Part shown: positions 16,430-25,624 of the stretch, piece after piece
Position numbering within the stretch: position 1 is the first letter of the stretch
How the letters are laid out: each line of letters opens with the position of its first letter
DNA from: Clostridia bacterium
GTDB taxonomy: Bacteria > Bacillota > Clostridia > Lutisporales > Lutisporaceae
Assembly (NCBI GenBank): GCA_029239905.1
Contig: JARBUB010000037.1
Coordinates: 1 to 34,074, forward strand
Direction: 5' to 3'
Length of the DNA: 34,074 nucleotides
Notes under the pieces: generated by a model
Told to the model about the DNA's origin: nothing
What the model saw: only the letters and a program-made list of their open reading frames with translations
Databases searched by the model: none
Made by a program: the position numbers and the translations under genes

Positions 16430-17100
16430 TGAGCATGGACAAGGTACATTTATTTTATTGTTCTAAACCTTGGAGGGACTTGTCATATAGACTAAAGATA
16501 GAAGCCAAGGGCAGATGCAGCAGGTGCGGAGAAGTAATTGAAGACTTTAGCCAGTTGATAGGGCATCACAAGATAGAACTTACTGAAGATAATGTAGATG
16601 ATCCTAACATATCTCTTAACCCAATACACATTGAGATTATCTGTTTTAATTGTCACAACAAAGAGCATAGAAGGTTTGGCAATAAGCAGCATGTATATAT
16701 TGTGTATGGCAGTCCACTTAGTGGAAAGAGTACTTTGGTTAGGGAACTCATGCAGCATGGAGATATAGTACTTGATATGGATGCGCTATGGCAGGCGGTT
16801 ACATTTCAACCTGAGTATATCAAGCCAAAGAATGTACGCTTTAATGTGTTTAAGATTAGGGATGATATACTCGACCAGATAAAGACAAGGTATGGTCAAT
16901 GGTATGATGCATATATCATAGGGGGTTATCCTGATAAGTATGAGCGTGAGAGATTGGCACAGTCCTTAGGAGCAGAGTTTATTTATTGTGAGAGTACTAA
17001 AGAAGAATGTATTAAAAGATTAGAGCAAAGCAATAAGCCGAAGCAATGGCTTGAATATATAAATGATTGGTGGGAAAAGTATAGCCCCCCTGGTCAGTGA
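16423..17100 (+). CDS. HNH endonuclease fused to a P-loop kinase-like domain
   Basis: CSRCG...LIGHHKIELTEDNVDDPNISLNPIHIEIICFNCHNKEHRRF (HNH) then YIVYGSPLSGKSTLVREL (Walker A) and VLDMDALW. Confidence 0.8.
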   Translation: MVMSMDKVHLFYCSKPWRDLSYRLKIEAKGRCSRCGEVIEDFSQLIGHHKIELTEDNVDDPNISLNPIHIEIICFNCHNKEHRRFGNKQHVYIVYGSPLSGKSTLVRELMQHGDIVLDMDALWQAVTFQPEYIKPKNVRFNVFKIRDDILDQIKTRYGQWYDAYIIGGYPDKYERERLAQSLGAEFIYCESTKEECIKRLEQSNKPKQWLEYINDWWEKYSPPGQ

Positions 17101-17203
17101 TATATAGCGATAGCGATTTACTGGGAGGGGTTATCTTTGTAACATACAGTAAAATTTTGACTTTTTGTTTCAGATTTTTGGAGAAAAATTAAAAGAGGGT
17201 GAG

Positions 17204-17527
17204 ATGATGGCAAATGTTGACTTGTTAGCCGAGATTGAGAGGCTTAAAGCAGAATTTATTGGTGCAAGCGAAAATAAATTAAGAGCTTTTGCATTGATAG
17301 AGCAAGCAGCTTATGAAAGGTTATATTTACGTAGGCTGAATGAGCAGGCCTTAGCAACCGGATTGGTCAAAATACACCCTAAGAATCCTCAAATGCAAAA
17401 GGCTTTGCCTGTATCTAATGAGATTTCTAAACATTCAGCTTCACTGACAAATATAATGGATAAGCTAATAAAGCATTTATATACAGAAACGGATGATGAT
17501 GATGACGGACTTGACGAATATGCATAG
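17204..17527 (+). CDS. P27-family-like terminase small subunit
   Basis: Small helical protein immediately upstream of TerL: LLAEIERLKAEFIGASENKLRAFALIEQAAYERLYL...KIHPKNPQMQKALP. Confidence 0.65.
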   Translation: MMANVDLLAEIERLKAEFIGASENKLRAFALIEQAAYERLYLRRLNEQALATGLVKIHPKNPQMQKALPVSNEISKHSASLTNIMDKLIKHLYTETDDDDDGLDEYA

Positions 17528-19205
17528 TTACTTAATTGAGTACTATAAGAAATGTAAATCTAAAGAAATCATCATAGGCAAAGAGTTAATGGCACAACTT
17601 GAAATACTTATGAATGACATGGATAGTTCTTCATATCGTTTTGATGTAACTGAAGCTCATAAGAGGATTAAGTTTATCGAGCATGAGTGTAAACATAGCA
17701 TTTCACCTTTTGCCGGGGCTCCTTTTTTACTGGAGTTATGGCAAAAAGCATTTCTTGAAGCAAAGTACAGCTTTTATATGGAGATTGAGGGGAAGTGGCT
17801 AAGAAGATTTAACAGGACCTTATTATTAATTGGCAGAAAAAACGGAAAAACAACACTCTGCGCAGCTGACAGCTTAGCGGAGTTTTTTTGTGGGAATGTT
17901 GGTACCAATATCTTATGTGCCTCTAATGATTATGAGCAGGCAGGGCTTGTTTTTGATGAGATAAACAACATGAGGGAAGAAAGCCCAAAGCTTGAAAAGG
18001 TAAGCCGCAAAAATATTAAGGGCATATTCATGGGTAACCCTAAGCAAAAGAAGAAAAAGGGTAAGTTTAGCAAGCAAAATAAGGCTAAAATTAAAAAGCT
18101 TTCTGTTAAGACTGGTGCCAAAGAAGGCAAGAACGTAGATAAGGCGGTTATTGATGAAGTGCATGAGATGGAAGACAACAGTCTAGTAGCACCAATAGTT
18201 CAGTCCACTTCGACTAAAGATGAAGCAATGATTGATGAAATATCAACTGAGGGATTCACTCAAGATGGATATTTAGATGGGGAGCTTAAAGAAGCCAGAT
18301 TAGCGCTAAAAGGAGAGTTGCATCGGCCAAGAACACTGTATTGGCTTTACACCCAGGATAGTGAAATTGAGATATGGCAAGACCGCAGCAGTTGGCCGAA
18401 GAGCAATCCTAATCTTGGAATAGCAAAGAAATGGCATTATCTTGATGGGTTAATTGAAGAAGCTAAGACCAACAGCGCAACCAGAGCATTCATGTTAGCA
18501 AAGGATTTTAACATAAAGCAATCCAATGCCCAGGCTTGGATGCAGCAAAGTGACATACTGAATACTGAAACCTTCGACCTTAAGGATTTTGTCGGAGGTT
18601 TTTATATTTCCGGTAATGACTTTGCAGAAACTACGGATTTGTGTGCATCAAGAATACTTCTTAAGAAGCCTAATGATAAAAAGACTTATTTATATTCAAG
18701 GTATTGGATCCCAGAAAGCAAATTAGAAAACGCTCCGGATGATGTAGACTATAGAGAATGGGAGAGCATGGGATTGCTTACAATTGTGCCAGGCAATGTA
18801 GTTACAAGCTCGTTGATAGCCGATTGGCATTTTTATTTGCTTACTGAATATGATTTAAAGCCTTTTAAAAGTGGATACGATAACAGATTTGCTAAGGATT
18901 TTCAAAATAAATATATAGAGTTGTTTGGAGAAAAGGTAGCTGTCAATATACCACAGGAAGCAAAGGTTCTAAATAATCCAATGAGAACATTAGAAGCAGA
19001 TCTAAGAGATAAGACTGTAATTTATAATAATAATCCTATGGACTTCTGGTGCTTTTGCAATACAGGCATAAAACTTGATACCGTGGGCCGAATAATGCCT
19101 TGTAAAATGCATCCTAAAAAGAAGATTGACGGCACAGCTACTGCAGTTATTTGTTATGCAACTTTAGAATGGTTTAGATCAGAGTTTATGTCTCTGATTG
19201 GATAG
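17493..19205 (+). CDS. terL: Terminase large subunit
   Basis: FNRTLLLIGRKNGKTTLCAADSLAEFF (Walker A region), KAVIDEVHEM (Walker B), C-terminal nuclease region; true start may be slightly downstream (MTDLTNMHSYL). Confidence 0.92.
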   Translation: MMMMTDLTNMHSYLIEYYKKCKSKEIIIGKELMAQLEILMNDMDSSSYRFDVTEAHKRIKFIEHECKHSISPFAGAPFLLELWQKAFLEAKYSFYMEIEGKWLRRFNRTLLLIGRKNGKTTLCAADSLAEFFCGNVGTNILCASNDYEQAGLVFDEINNMREESPKLEKVSRKNIKGIFMGNPKQKKKKGKFSKQNKAKIKKLSVKTGAKEGKNVDKAVIDEVHEMEDNSLVAPIVQSTSTKDEAMIDEISTEGFTQDGYLDGELKEARLALKGELHRPRTLYWLYTQDSEIEIWQDRSSWPKSNPNLGIAKKWHYLDGLIEEAKTNSATRAFMLAKDFNIKQSNAQAWMQQSDILNTETFDLKDFVGGFYISGNDFAETTDLCASRILLKKPNDKKTYLYSRYWIPESKLENAPDDVDYREWESMGLLTIVPGNVVTSSLIADWHFYLLTEYDLKPFKSGYDNRFAKDFQNKYIELFGEKVAVNIPQEAKVLNNPMRTLEADLRDKTVIYNNNPMDFWCFCNTGIKLDTVGRIMPCKMHPKKKIDGTATAVICYATLEWFRSEFMSLIG

Positions 19206-19212
19206 GAGGTGA

Positions 19213-20463
19213 ATGATGAGAATATTAGATTATCTTAAAAATGTACTACCCCAGAGCCAAGAGCGAAAATATAGGTCTTGGCTGATTGATGGCGCACCAC
19301 TCTTTTCAAGTTTCGGAAAAGATATCTACCTTTCTGACTTCGTCAATAACGCCATCGATAGGGTAGCAAGTGAAATTAGTAAGATAGAATTAAAAAGCAT
19401 AGTTCAGAATGGTGATGTGCTGAAAGTTCAAAACGATGACATTACAAGACTATTCAGATTTAAACCTAACCCTCTGCAAACAACAAGTGATTTTTTTGCA
19501 AACGTAGAATGGTTGCGGCGCAAACACTGTAATGCATTTATTTACCCACAGTATGTGAATATTATATTACCTGATGGAAGACAATTCAAAAAATATATTG
19601 CCTTCTATCCACTGAATCCAAGTTTTGTTTATATAGGTGAAAATGATGGCAAGGTGTGGGAGATAAGATTTGATTTTGAGGATGGGAGCAGCTACACATT
19701 ACCTTACGCAGACTTGATTCATTTAAGGTGGCGCAGGGGAGCGAATACGATCATTGGCGGTGGTGATGATCGCGGTGAGGTCAATGATTACGATGTAATT
19801 CGTACCATTGATGCTTTGGACAAAACAATCCAAGGCTTACCGAAGAGTATAGAAGCATCCTTGCAAATTAAAGGAGTCTATAGCGCTAAGACACTAGCAG
19901 ATCAAGCGAAACTGGGCAAAATGAGAGATGACTTTGAAAGCCATATAACAACAAGTAAAAGTGGTATGATTGCCACAGATTTAGCGGGTGAGTTTACACC
20001 GGTTAATATTAATGCTCCGGAAATATCTGATACAGCATTAAAATTTCTTAAGTCAGTTATTCAAGAACGCTATGGAGTTTCAGCTGCAATTCTCAGTGGT
20101 GATTATACCGGCAATCAACATAGCGCATTTTATCAAACTGCAATAGAAGACTTTATAGTGCAATTTGAACAGGCATTTACAGCTTGTATATTCACTCAGA
20201 GGGAGCAGGATGTAGGCCATAGGGGCAAATGCTATTACTCTAAGGTTAATTATATGGCAACTGCTGACAAAATGAACCTAGCAGGGCTTGCAAAGGAAAC
20301 TGGAATAATGACACTTAATCAAATAAATGAAATGTTTGGCATTGAACCATTCCCAGATGGAAATAGGAGGCTGCAGAGTCTTAACTATGTGAATATCAAA
20401 GATATAGATGCTTACCAAAAGGGCAAGGCGGGAGTGAAGGAGGGAAAAGATGAGCAAGAATAA
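19213..20463 (+). CDS. HK97-family portal protein
   Basis: FVNNAIDRVASEISKIELK...RLFRFKPNPLQTTSDFFANVEWLR...LKSVIQERYGVSAAILSGDYTGNQHSAFYQTAIEDFI. Confidence 0.93.
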   Translation: MMRILDYLKNVLPQSQERKYRSWLIDGAPLFSSFGKDIYLSDFVNNAIDRVASEISKIELKSIVQNGDVLKVQNDDITRLFRFKPNPLQTTSDFFANVEWLRRKHCNAFIYPQYVNIILPDGRQFKKYIAFYPLNPSFVYIGENDGKVWEIRFDFEDGSSYTLPYADLIHLRWRRGANTIIGGGDDRGEVNDYDVIRTIDALDKTIQGLPKSIEASLQIKGVYSAKTLADQAKLGKMRDDFESHITTSKSGMIATDLAGEFTPVNINAPEISDTALKFLKSVIQERYGVSAAILSGDYTGNQHSAFYQTAIEDFIVQFEQAFTACIFTQREQDVGHRGKCYYSKVNYMATADKMNLAGLAKETGIMTLNQINEMFGIEPFPDGNRRLQSLNYVNIKDIDAYQKGKAGVKEGKDEQE

Positions 20464-21052
20464 AGAATATGAACGTCGATTGATTGAAATTAGAGCTGTT
20501 GAAAATGATGAAGATAAAATGTTAGTGGAAGGTTATGCAATTATTTATGATCAACCGGCTACTCATCAATATGGTAGCAGGAAATTTACGGAGACAATAA
20601 AAAAAGGTGCGCTAGACAACACTGACATGAAAGATGTACCTATGAGGTATAACCATAATGATAATGTAATGATTATGGCCAGAACAAGAAATAAGTCATT
20701 GCAGCTTATAAAAGATGCTAAGGGGTTAAAGATACAAGCTGATCTATTAGATACACAAAGCAATAGAGATTTATACAAAGGGATACAGGAAGGTCTGATA
20801 GACAAAATGTCCTTTGCCTTTTCCGTTGCTGATGGCGGAGATACTTGGACCTTTGGAGAGAAAGAGACTACTAGAGATGTAAACAACATTGCGAAACTGT
20901 ACGACGTATCGGTTGTGGACACGCCGTTTTACGATAGTACATCTATATATGCTCGTAGCCTTGAATTGCTGGATAGCGAAGAGAAGCGGCTGGAAAGCTT
21001 ACACGAGTTAGAATTACTAAAACTAAAAGCAAAAATTAAGGGGGAAATGTAA
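20450..21052 (+). CDS. HK97-family prohead protease
   Basis: VEGYAIIYDQPA...DVPMRYNHNDNVMIMARTRNKSLQL...MSFAFSVADGGDTW...LYDVSVVDTPFYDSTSIYARS. Confidence 0.93.
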   Translation: MSKNKEYERRLIEIRAVENDEDKMLVEGYAIIYDQPATHQYGSRKFTETIKKGALDNTDMKDVPMRYNHNDNVMIMARTRNKSLQLIKDAKGLKIQADLLDTQSNRDLYKGIQEGLIDKMSFAFSVADGGDTWTFGEKETTRDVNNIAKLYDVSVVDTPFYDSTSIYARSLELLDSEEKRLESLHELELLKLKAKIKGEM

Positions 21053-21053
21053 A

Positions 21054-22316
21054 TTGAAAAAGAAATTAATGGACCTGTTAGCAAAGAAAAATGAGAGAAA
21101 GGCAGCTATAAACACGCAAGCTCAAGCATCTAGCGATGTTGCAGAGCTAAGAAACTTGAATGCAGAACTTGATGGGCTTAATGTGGAGATTAGAAGTCTT
21201 GAAGAAATGATTGCTGCTCTTCCTGATGAGGAAGAAAAGCCAAATGAAAGAACAGCAGCAGTTAACGGACAAATCCCAGGGGTAGTAGTGGCAAGTGCCA
21301 AAGGTCAAGAGCAACGTAAAGCTGCGGATGAAATAGAAACCCGCATTGAAGCAGTTGCCACAGATTTGAGAAGCGGCAAAGAAGTAGCTATTTCAGCTGA
21401 TATTCAAGAATACCTTGAAAAGCGTGCAGTTACCACTGCCAATATTATGTTGGAAAATAAATACAAGAGAGAAGTAGCGGAAAACTTTAATGAGGTAGCA
21501 CAGACAATTGACTTAGTTGATGCTTTCCCGCTTGATGGCGGAAGTGCTTATGATGTTTCTTTCCAAATTACTGATGGCGATGCAGATTATGCTGTTGAAG
21601 GAGAAACATATACAAACGATGAGGGTACATTTGGAACTGCAAGCACTGGCAGAGCAAAGATTACCAATAGTGCAATTGTAAATGAGGAAGTTGTGGAGCT
21701 TCCGAATGCTGACTATCTTACTAGAATTGTAAACAGCGTAAGAAAGTCAATTCGTAAGAAGGCAAGCAATCAAATCATTGCTGGATTAGGAGGGACCAAT
21801 CAGCTAAAAGGTATTTACAATGCTCCAGCAATATTAATACCTGACACTTATAAGGTTGAAGTATCTGAGATTAACGGAGAGACTTTAAGAAAGATAGTGT
21901 TTGCGTATGGTGGAGATGAAGATATCGAAAGCCCTGCAACTTTGTTCTTGAGCAAGCTTGATTTAGCTGCATTTGCTGCAGTCAAAGCAACAGATGGCAG
22001 ACCTTACTACAGCATAACCTACAATGGAGCAAACGGTACTATTGAAGAAGTTGGCGGAGGATTAAGAGTTCCATACAGCATTAATAGTGCTTGTAATGCT
22101 CTATCAAATGTTGCTACAGTTGTAGGAACAAAGACTATGGTTTATGGTTCCCCAACGAACTATGAATTGCCATTATTCTCTCCTTTGACAATAAAAAGGT
22201 CAGACGAGAGATACATCGACCAAGGCAAGATTGGTTTCTTTGGCAAGACTATCGCTGGAGGAATAGTAAACAAATACAAAGGCTTCATTCCTATAGTTAA
22301 AATAGCAGCAGTATAG
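21054..22316 (+). CDS. HK97-fold major capsid protein
   Basis: N-terminal coiled-coil delta domain followed by capsid segments VEGETYTNDEGTFGTASTGRAKITNSAIVNEE...; TTG start. Confidence 0.9.
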   Translation: MKKKLMDLLAKKNERKAAINTQAQASSDVAELRNLNAELDGLNVEIRSLEEMIAALPDEEEKPNERTAAVNGQIPGVVVASAKGQEQRKAADEIETRIEAVATDLRSGKEVAISADIQEYLEKRAVTTANIMLENKYKREVAENFNEVAQTIDLVDAFPLDGGSAYDVSFQITDGDADYAVEGETYTNDEGTFGTASTGRAKITNSAIVNEEVVELPNADYLTRIVNSVRKSIRKKASNQIIAGLGGTNQLKGIYNAPAILIPDTYKVEVSEINGETLRKIVFAYGGDEDIESPATLFLSKLDLAAFAAVKATDGRPYYSITYNGANGTIEEVGGGLRVPYSINSACNALSNVATVVGTKTMVYGSPTNYELPLFSPLTIKRSDERYIDQGKIGFFGKTIAGGIVNKYKGFIPIVKIAAV

Positions 22317-22327
22317 GAGGCTGAATT

Positions 22328-22750
22328 ATGAAAGCAAAAGTAATTAAGCGGTTTGAAGATAAATACACCAAAGCCATTCATGTAGAGGGTGAGGATATAA
22401 CAATATCAAATGAGAGGTTCGAGGAAATTAACTCGACCTCTCTAGGTATTTTCCTTGAACCTATCGAAGATGAAGAAGAAAAACTTGCTAAAGAAAAGGC
22501 AGAAAAACAAAAGGAAGCTGAGGCAAAACTAAAGGCAGAACTTTATGCTAGAGTAGAAAAATTACAACTTGAACTGCCTGATGGGCTAACAATAAAGCAA
22601 GTGCAAGAAGCAGTTGAAGAGGCTGAGGCTAAGGCAAGAGTGCTTGCTGAAAAAGAAGCAGAGGAAGCGAAGGCCAAAGCTAAAGAAGAAGCGAGGGTTA
22701 AGAAGAAGAAGCGAGGGTTAAGTCCGAGGAAGATAAAAAGAAAAAGTTAG
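22328..22750 (+). CDS. Hypothetical KE-rich head-region protein, C-terminus frameshifted by a 20-bp tandem duplication
   Basis: RBS GGAGG; position after capsid gene; duplication 22683-22702/22703-22722. Confidence 0.7.
   Translation: MKAKVIKRFEDKYTKAIHVEGEDITISNERFEEINSTSLGIFLEPIEDEEEKLAKEKAEKQKEAEAKLKAELYARVEKLQLELPDGLTIKQVQEAVEEAEAKARVLAEKEAEEAKAKAKEEARVKKKKRGLSPRKIKRKS
22683..22722 (+). repeat. Perfect 2 x 20-bp tandem duplication
   Basis: AAGAAGAAGCGAGGGTTAAG-type unit; 22683-22702 identical to 22703-22722. Confidence 0.95.
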
Positions 22751-22768
22751 AAGAGTAGGTGATGGAGT

Positions 22769-23038
22769 ATGGCACTAATTGATGATGTAAAACCACGACT
22801 CGGAATATACTACTCCGATGTCAAAAAAGACAAAGAAGTCCAGGACATGATTAATGGTGCTACTCTATATTTCAAAGGTGCGGGGTGGGATATTTCCACC
22901 CCTGATGCCTTAGCTATAGAGGCAGTCACACTCTATTGCAAAATGGCTCAGTCAACAGACCCAGCACAACTAATCAATCATCCTGTGCTTTTGTCTTTCA
23001 TTGCACAAGGAAGGGTGGTGGTATCGGATGAAATTTAA
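22769..23038 (+). CDS. Head-tail connector (gp6-like)
   Basis: MALIDDVKPRLGIYYSDVKKDKEVQDMINGATLYFKGAGWD...EAVTLYCKMAQSTDP. Confidence 0.75.
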   Translation: MALIDDVKPRLGIYYSDVKKDKEVQDMINGATLYFKGAGWDISTPDALAIEAVTLYCKMAQSTDPAQLINHPVLLSFIAQGRVVVSDEI

Positions 23039-23462
23039 CCCGAATACACCTATTATGTTGTATGCCAAAGAAAGCGGCGCATATGTGCCTGGTCAAGGTC
23101 AAACAAATACATGGGCTTTGGTAGAAAGCATAACCAAACCTGAAACAGAAGAAATGCCTGCAGAAAAAGCAAGCGTTTTTTATTGTGAATGGAAAGGCAG
23201 CTTTGGAGACAGGGCAATATCTGCAGAGGCCATAGGTGTAAAAGACTCAGCGACTATAAGAACATTTTATAATCCCACAGTTTATGAAAAGCTTAAGACT
23301 GTACAAGTAGTAATTGTGAAAAATGCTGATTCTACCGCCATTGTAGATGGAGAACCAAACAAGAATAATCCCAATGTTTATGAACTCTGGGGCTGCGTGG
23401 ACAACGTGCTGGAGGAAAATCAGTTTATGGAATTTAGGGTTAGGAGGTATGAAGGACTATGA
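23028..23462 (+). CDS. Phage head closure / head-tail adaptor
   Basis: MKFNPNTPIMLYAKESGAYVPGQGQTNTWALVESI...FYCEWKGSFGDRAISAEAIGVKDSATIRTFYNP; ATG 23028 preferred over track start. Confidence 0.75.
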   Translation: MKFNPNTPIMLYAKESGAYVPGQGQTNTWALVESITKPETEEMPAEKASVFYCEWKGSFGDRAISAEAIGVKDSATIRTFYNPTVYEKLKTVQVVIVKNADSTAIVDGEPNKNNPNVYELWGCVDNVLEENQFMEFRVRRYEGL

Positions 23463-23836
23463 TAAAAGACTTATTACAGAATACCCTTGATACAGTCCTA
23501 CATCCTAAAGGAATTCACGTTCATGATCAAAGAAAATCAGGACCAGAAGCACACGAATATGTAGTATATTCATCTGCAGGGGATAGCTCACAAGAGTTTG
23601 CAGACGATATAGTACTCACTAAAAATGCCAGCTTAACCGTTAGGTATTATTACAGATCAAGTAAACTTGACAATTATACCACCAGAAAAAAGGTCAGAGA
23701 AATTGAGGATATCATTGAGAATGCTCTAATTGACGCAGGATTTGAAATACCTCCGGGAAGATTTGATGCTGGGGATGTTGATGATATTGGATATTGTGTT
23801 ACCGTGTTTGAATGTGAGTACTGGAGGGGTGTATAA
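23459..23836 (+). CDS. Tail terminator/completion-like protein
   Basis: Gene order; HDQRKSGPEAHEYVVYSSAGDSSQEFADDIVLTKNASLTVRYYYR. Confidence 0.6.
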   Translation: MIKDLLQNTLDTVLHPKGIHVHDQRKSGPEAHEYVVYSSAGDSSQEFADDIVLTKNASLTVRYYYRSSKLDNYTTRKKVREIEDIIENALIDAGFEIPPGRFDAGDVDDIGYCVTVFECEYWRGV

Positions 23837-24213
23837 TGGCAGGCATAAAAATTGATGATTTAGAGGGTGCCATTGCAGACATATTGAGAGGTTACGGCGA
23901 TGTAGTTTACCAAGCAACTGAAGAAGGGCTTGATGCAGCTCAAAAGGTTTTAATTAAGAACCTTAAAGCAGCAAGTCCTAAAGGAATAAGCAAGCAGTTT
24001 GCAAAGTCTTGGAAGAGCAAAAAGAAATATAAATTAAAGAGATATGTTGGAAATACAAAAATGGTACCAGGCAAAAAAGGTGATATACCTTTATCAAACA
24101 TATTAGAATACAGCTCAAATTCACCGCACCAAGGGCTTATAAAAAGAACTTATGAAAAAAGTATAAATGAAATGGCAGCCGCGGTGGTGGCTGAAATAAA
24201 AGGAGTGAAATAG
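23836..24213 (+). CDS. HK97 gp10-like protein
   Basis: LEGAIADILRGYGDVVYQATEEGLDAAQKVLIKNLKAASPKGISKQFAKSWK...GKKGDIPLSNILEYSSNSPHQGLI. Confidence 0.8.
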   Translation: MAGIKIDDLEGAIADILRGYGDVVYQATEEGLDAAQKVLIKNLKAASPKGISKQFAKSWKSKKKYKLKRYVGNTKMVPGKKGDIPLSNILEYSSNSPHQGLIKRTYEKSINEMAAAVVAEIKGVK

Positions 24214-25038
24214 ATGCCGAAAAATAAAGTTAAATTTGGTCTGAAAAATGCTCATTATGCTGTTATAACAGAGCTTAATGGAGTTGTAACTTATGGCACA
24301 CCTAAACCAATACCCGGTGCTGTCAATTTAGTTCAAAATCCTGTAGGAGATCCAGTATTATTCCATGCAGATGATATAGAGTATTTCAACGAGGATACAA
24401 ACAATGGATATGATGGATCCTTAGAAATGGCATTGATACCGGATGATTTCAGGGTGGATGTGTTTGGCGATGAAATAGATGCCAACGGAGCACTTATTGA
24501 AAATGCTGACGCTAAACCAAATAAAATTGCCTTAATGTATGAGTTTACAGGAGATGTAAACAAGATAAGACATGTCAACTACAATGTAAAAGTTTCTAGG
24601 CCGAATATAGATGGGTCAACCAAGACAAATACCAAAGAGCCAAAAACGGAAACAATGAATATTGCGGTAAGACCTGCAGTGGACACCAGCAATGTAAAAG
24701 CTAAATTAGAACAAGATAAAACAGGATATGATACCTTCTTTACAGCGGTATATCTGAAGAATGCAGTAAATAACTCCGTAGCCGTATCAACTGCAACATT
24801 TAGCCTAGCAGCTCCAGCAAATGTTACTATTGATGCAACAAGTACTGATGCCACTAATACAATCAAGGATGTTAAGCTTGATGGAGTATCCATTGGCGGT
24901 GCAAATATGTCATACATTGGCGTTGATGCAACAATCCTTAGCGCATATCTATCTACTCTTGATATTGGAACTTATACAATTACTGTTGAGTTTGTCAAGG
25001 GCAATGCAATAACTGTAACTCTAACTGTAACAGCTTAG
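24214..25038 (+). CDS. Major tail protein with C-terminal X2/Ig-like domain
   Basis: KVKFGLKNAHYAVITE...YGTPKPIPGAVNL...ALIPDDFRVDVFGDEIDANGALIENADAKPNKIALMYEF; C-terminal ATFSLAAPANVTIDA...LSAYLSTLDIGTYTITVEFVKGNAITVTLTV. Confidence 0.88.
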   Translation: MPKNKVKFGLKNAHYAVITELNGVVTYGTPKPIPGAVNLVQNPVGDPVLFHADDIEYFNEDTNNGYDGSLEMALIPDDFRVDVFGDEIDANGALIENADAKPNKIALMYEFTGDVNKIRHVNYNVKVSRPNIDGSTKTNTKEPKTETMNIAVRPAVDTSNVKAKLEQDKTGYDTFFTAVYLKNAVNNSVAVSTATFSLAAPANVTIDATSTDATNTIKDVKLDGVSIGGANMSYIGVDATILSAYLSTLDIGTYTITVEFVKGNAITVTLTVTA

Positions 25039-25049
25039 GAGTGAATTAG

Positions 25050-25397
25050 ATGGAAAAAGTATTAAATATTGATTGTAGAAATGTAAAATTCAAGTCTACT
25101 GGTGCTTTTTTACTAAGGTATAAAGCGCAATTTCACAGGGATGCATTGCAAGATATTTATAGGCTGCAAGGTGCAGTAGATGAGAACAATAAGATCACTA
25201 ACATCGAAGCACTTGACCTAGAAGTGTTTTATAACTTGATTTGGACACTTGCAAAGGCGGCAGACCCATTGATACCACCTCCAGTTGAATGGCTAGATAC
25301 TTTTAGCGAATTTCCGTTGATGGATATCATACCAGAATTAACAGATATGATGTTCAACTGCTTGACTTCAACGGTACAGAGTAAAAAAAAAGTATAG
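25050..25397 (+). CDS. Tail assembly chaperone, short (gpG-like) product
   Basis: Position between major tail protein and tape measure; ends at TAG just after an A9 run. Confidence 0.8.
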   Translation: MEKVLNIDCRNVKFKSTGAFLLRYKAQFHRDALQDIYRLQGAVDENNKITNIEALDLEVFYNLIWTLAKAADPLIPPPVEWLDTFSEFPLMDIIPELTDMMFNCLTSTVQSKKKV

Positions 25398-25609
25398 AGA
25401 ATAATGATGAAGAGACCTCTCTCGAGCTAACAACAGAAATATTGATGTTGAGAGCTATCGAGAGAGGTCTCTGTTTGAATGATTTTGAAAACATGACTCC
25501 TGGAATGATTATTGGGTTTATTATCACTTATAACAATGAGCATCTAGCTGATGATGAAAAAGAAGACGATGTGAGAATGGCGACTCAATCAGACTTCGAC
25601 AGATTCTGA
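25050..25609 (+). CDS. Tail assembly chaperone, predicted -1 frameshift (gpGT-like) product, 186 aa
   Basis: A9 run at 25383-25391; the -1 frame reads SIENNDEETSLELTTEILMLRAIERGLCLNDFENMTPGMIIGFIITYNNEHLADDEKEDDVRMATQSDFDRF and stops at 25607-25609. Confidence 0.8.
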
Positions 25610-25624
25610 TAGGGAGGTGAAGGC

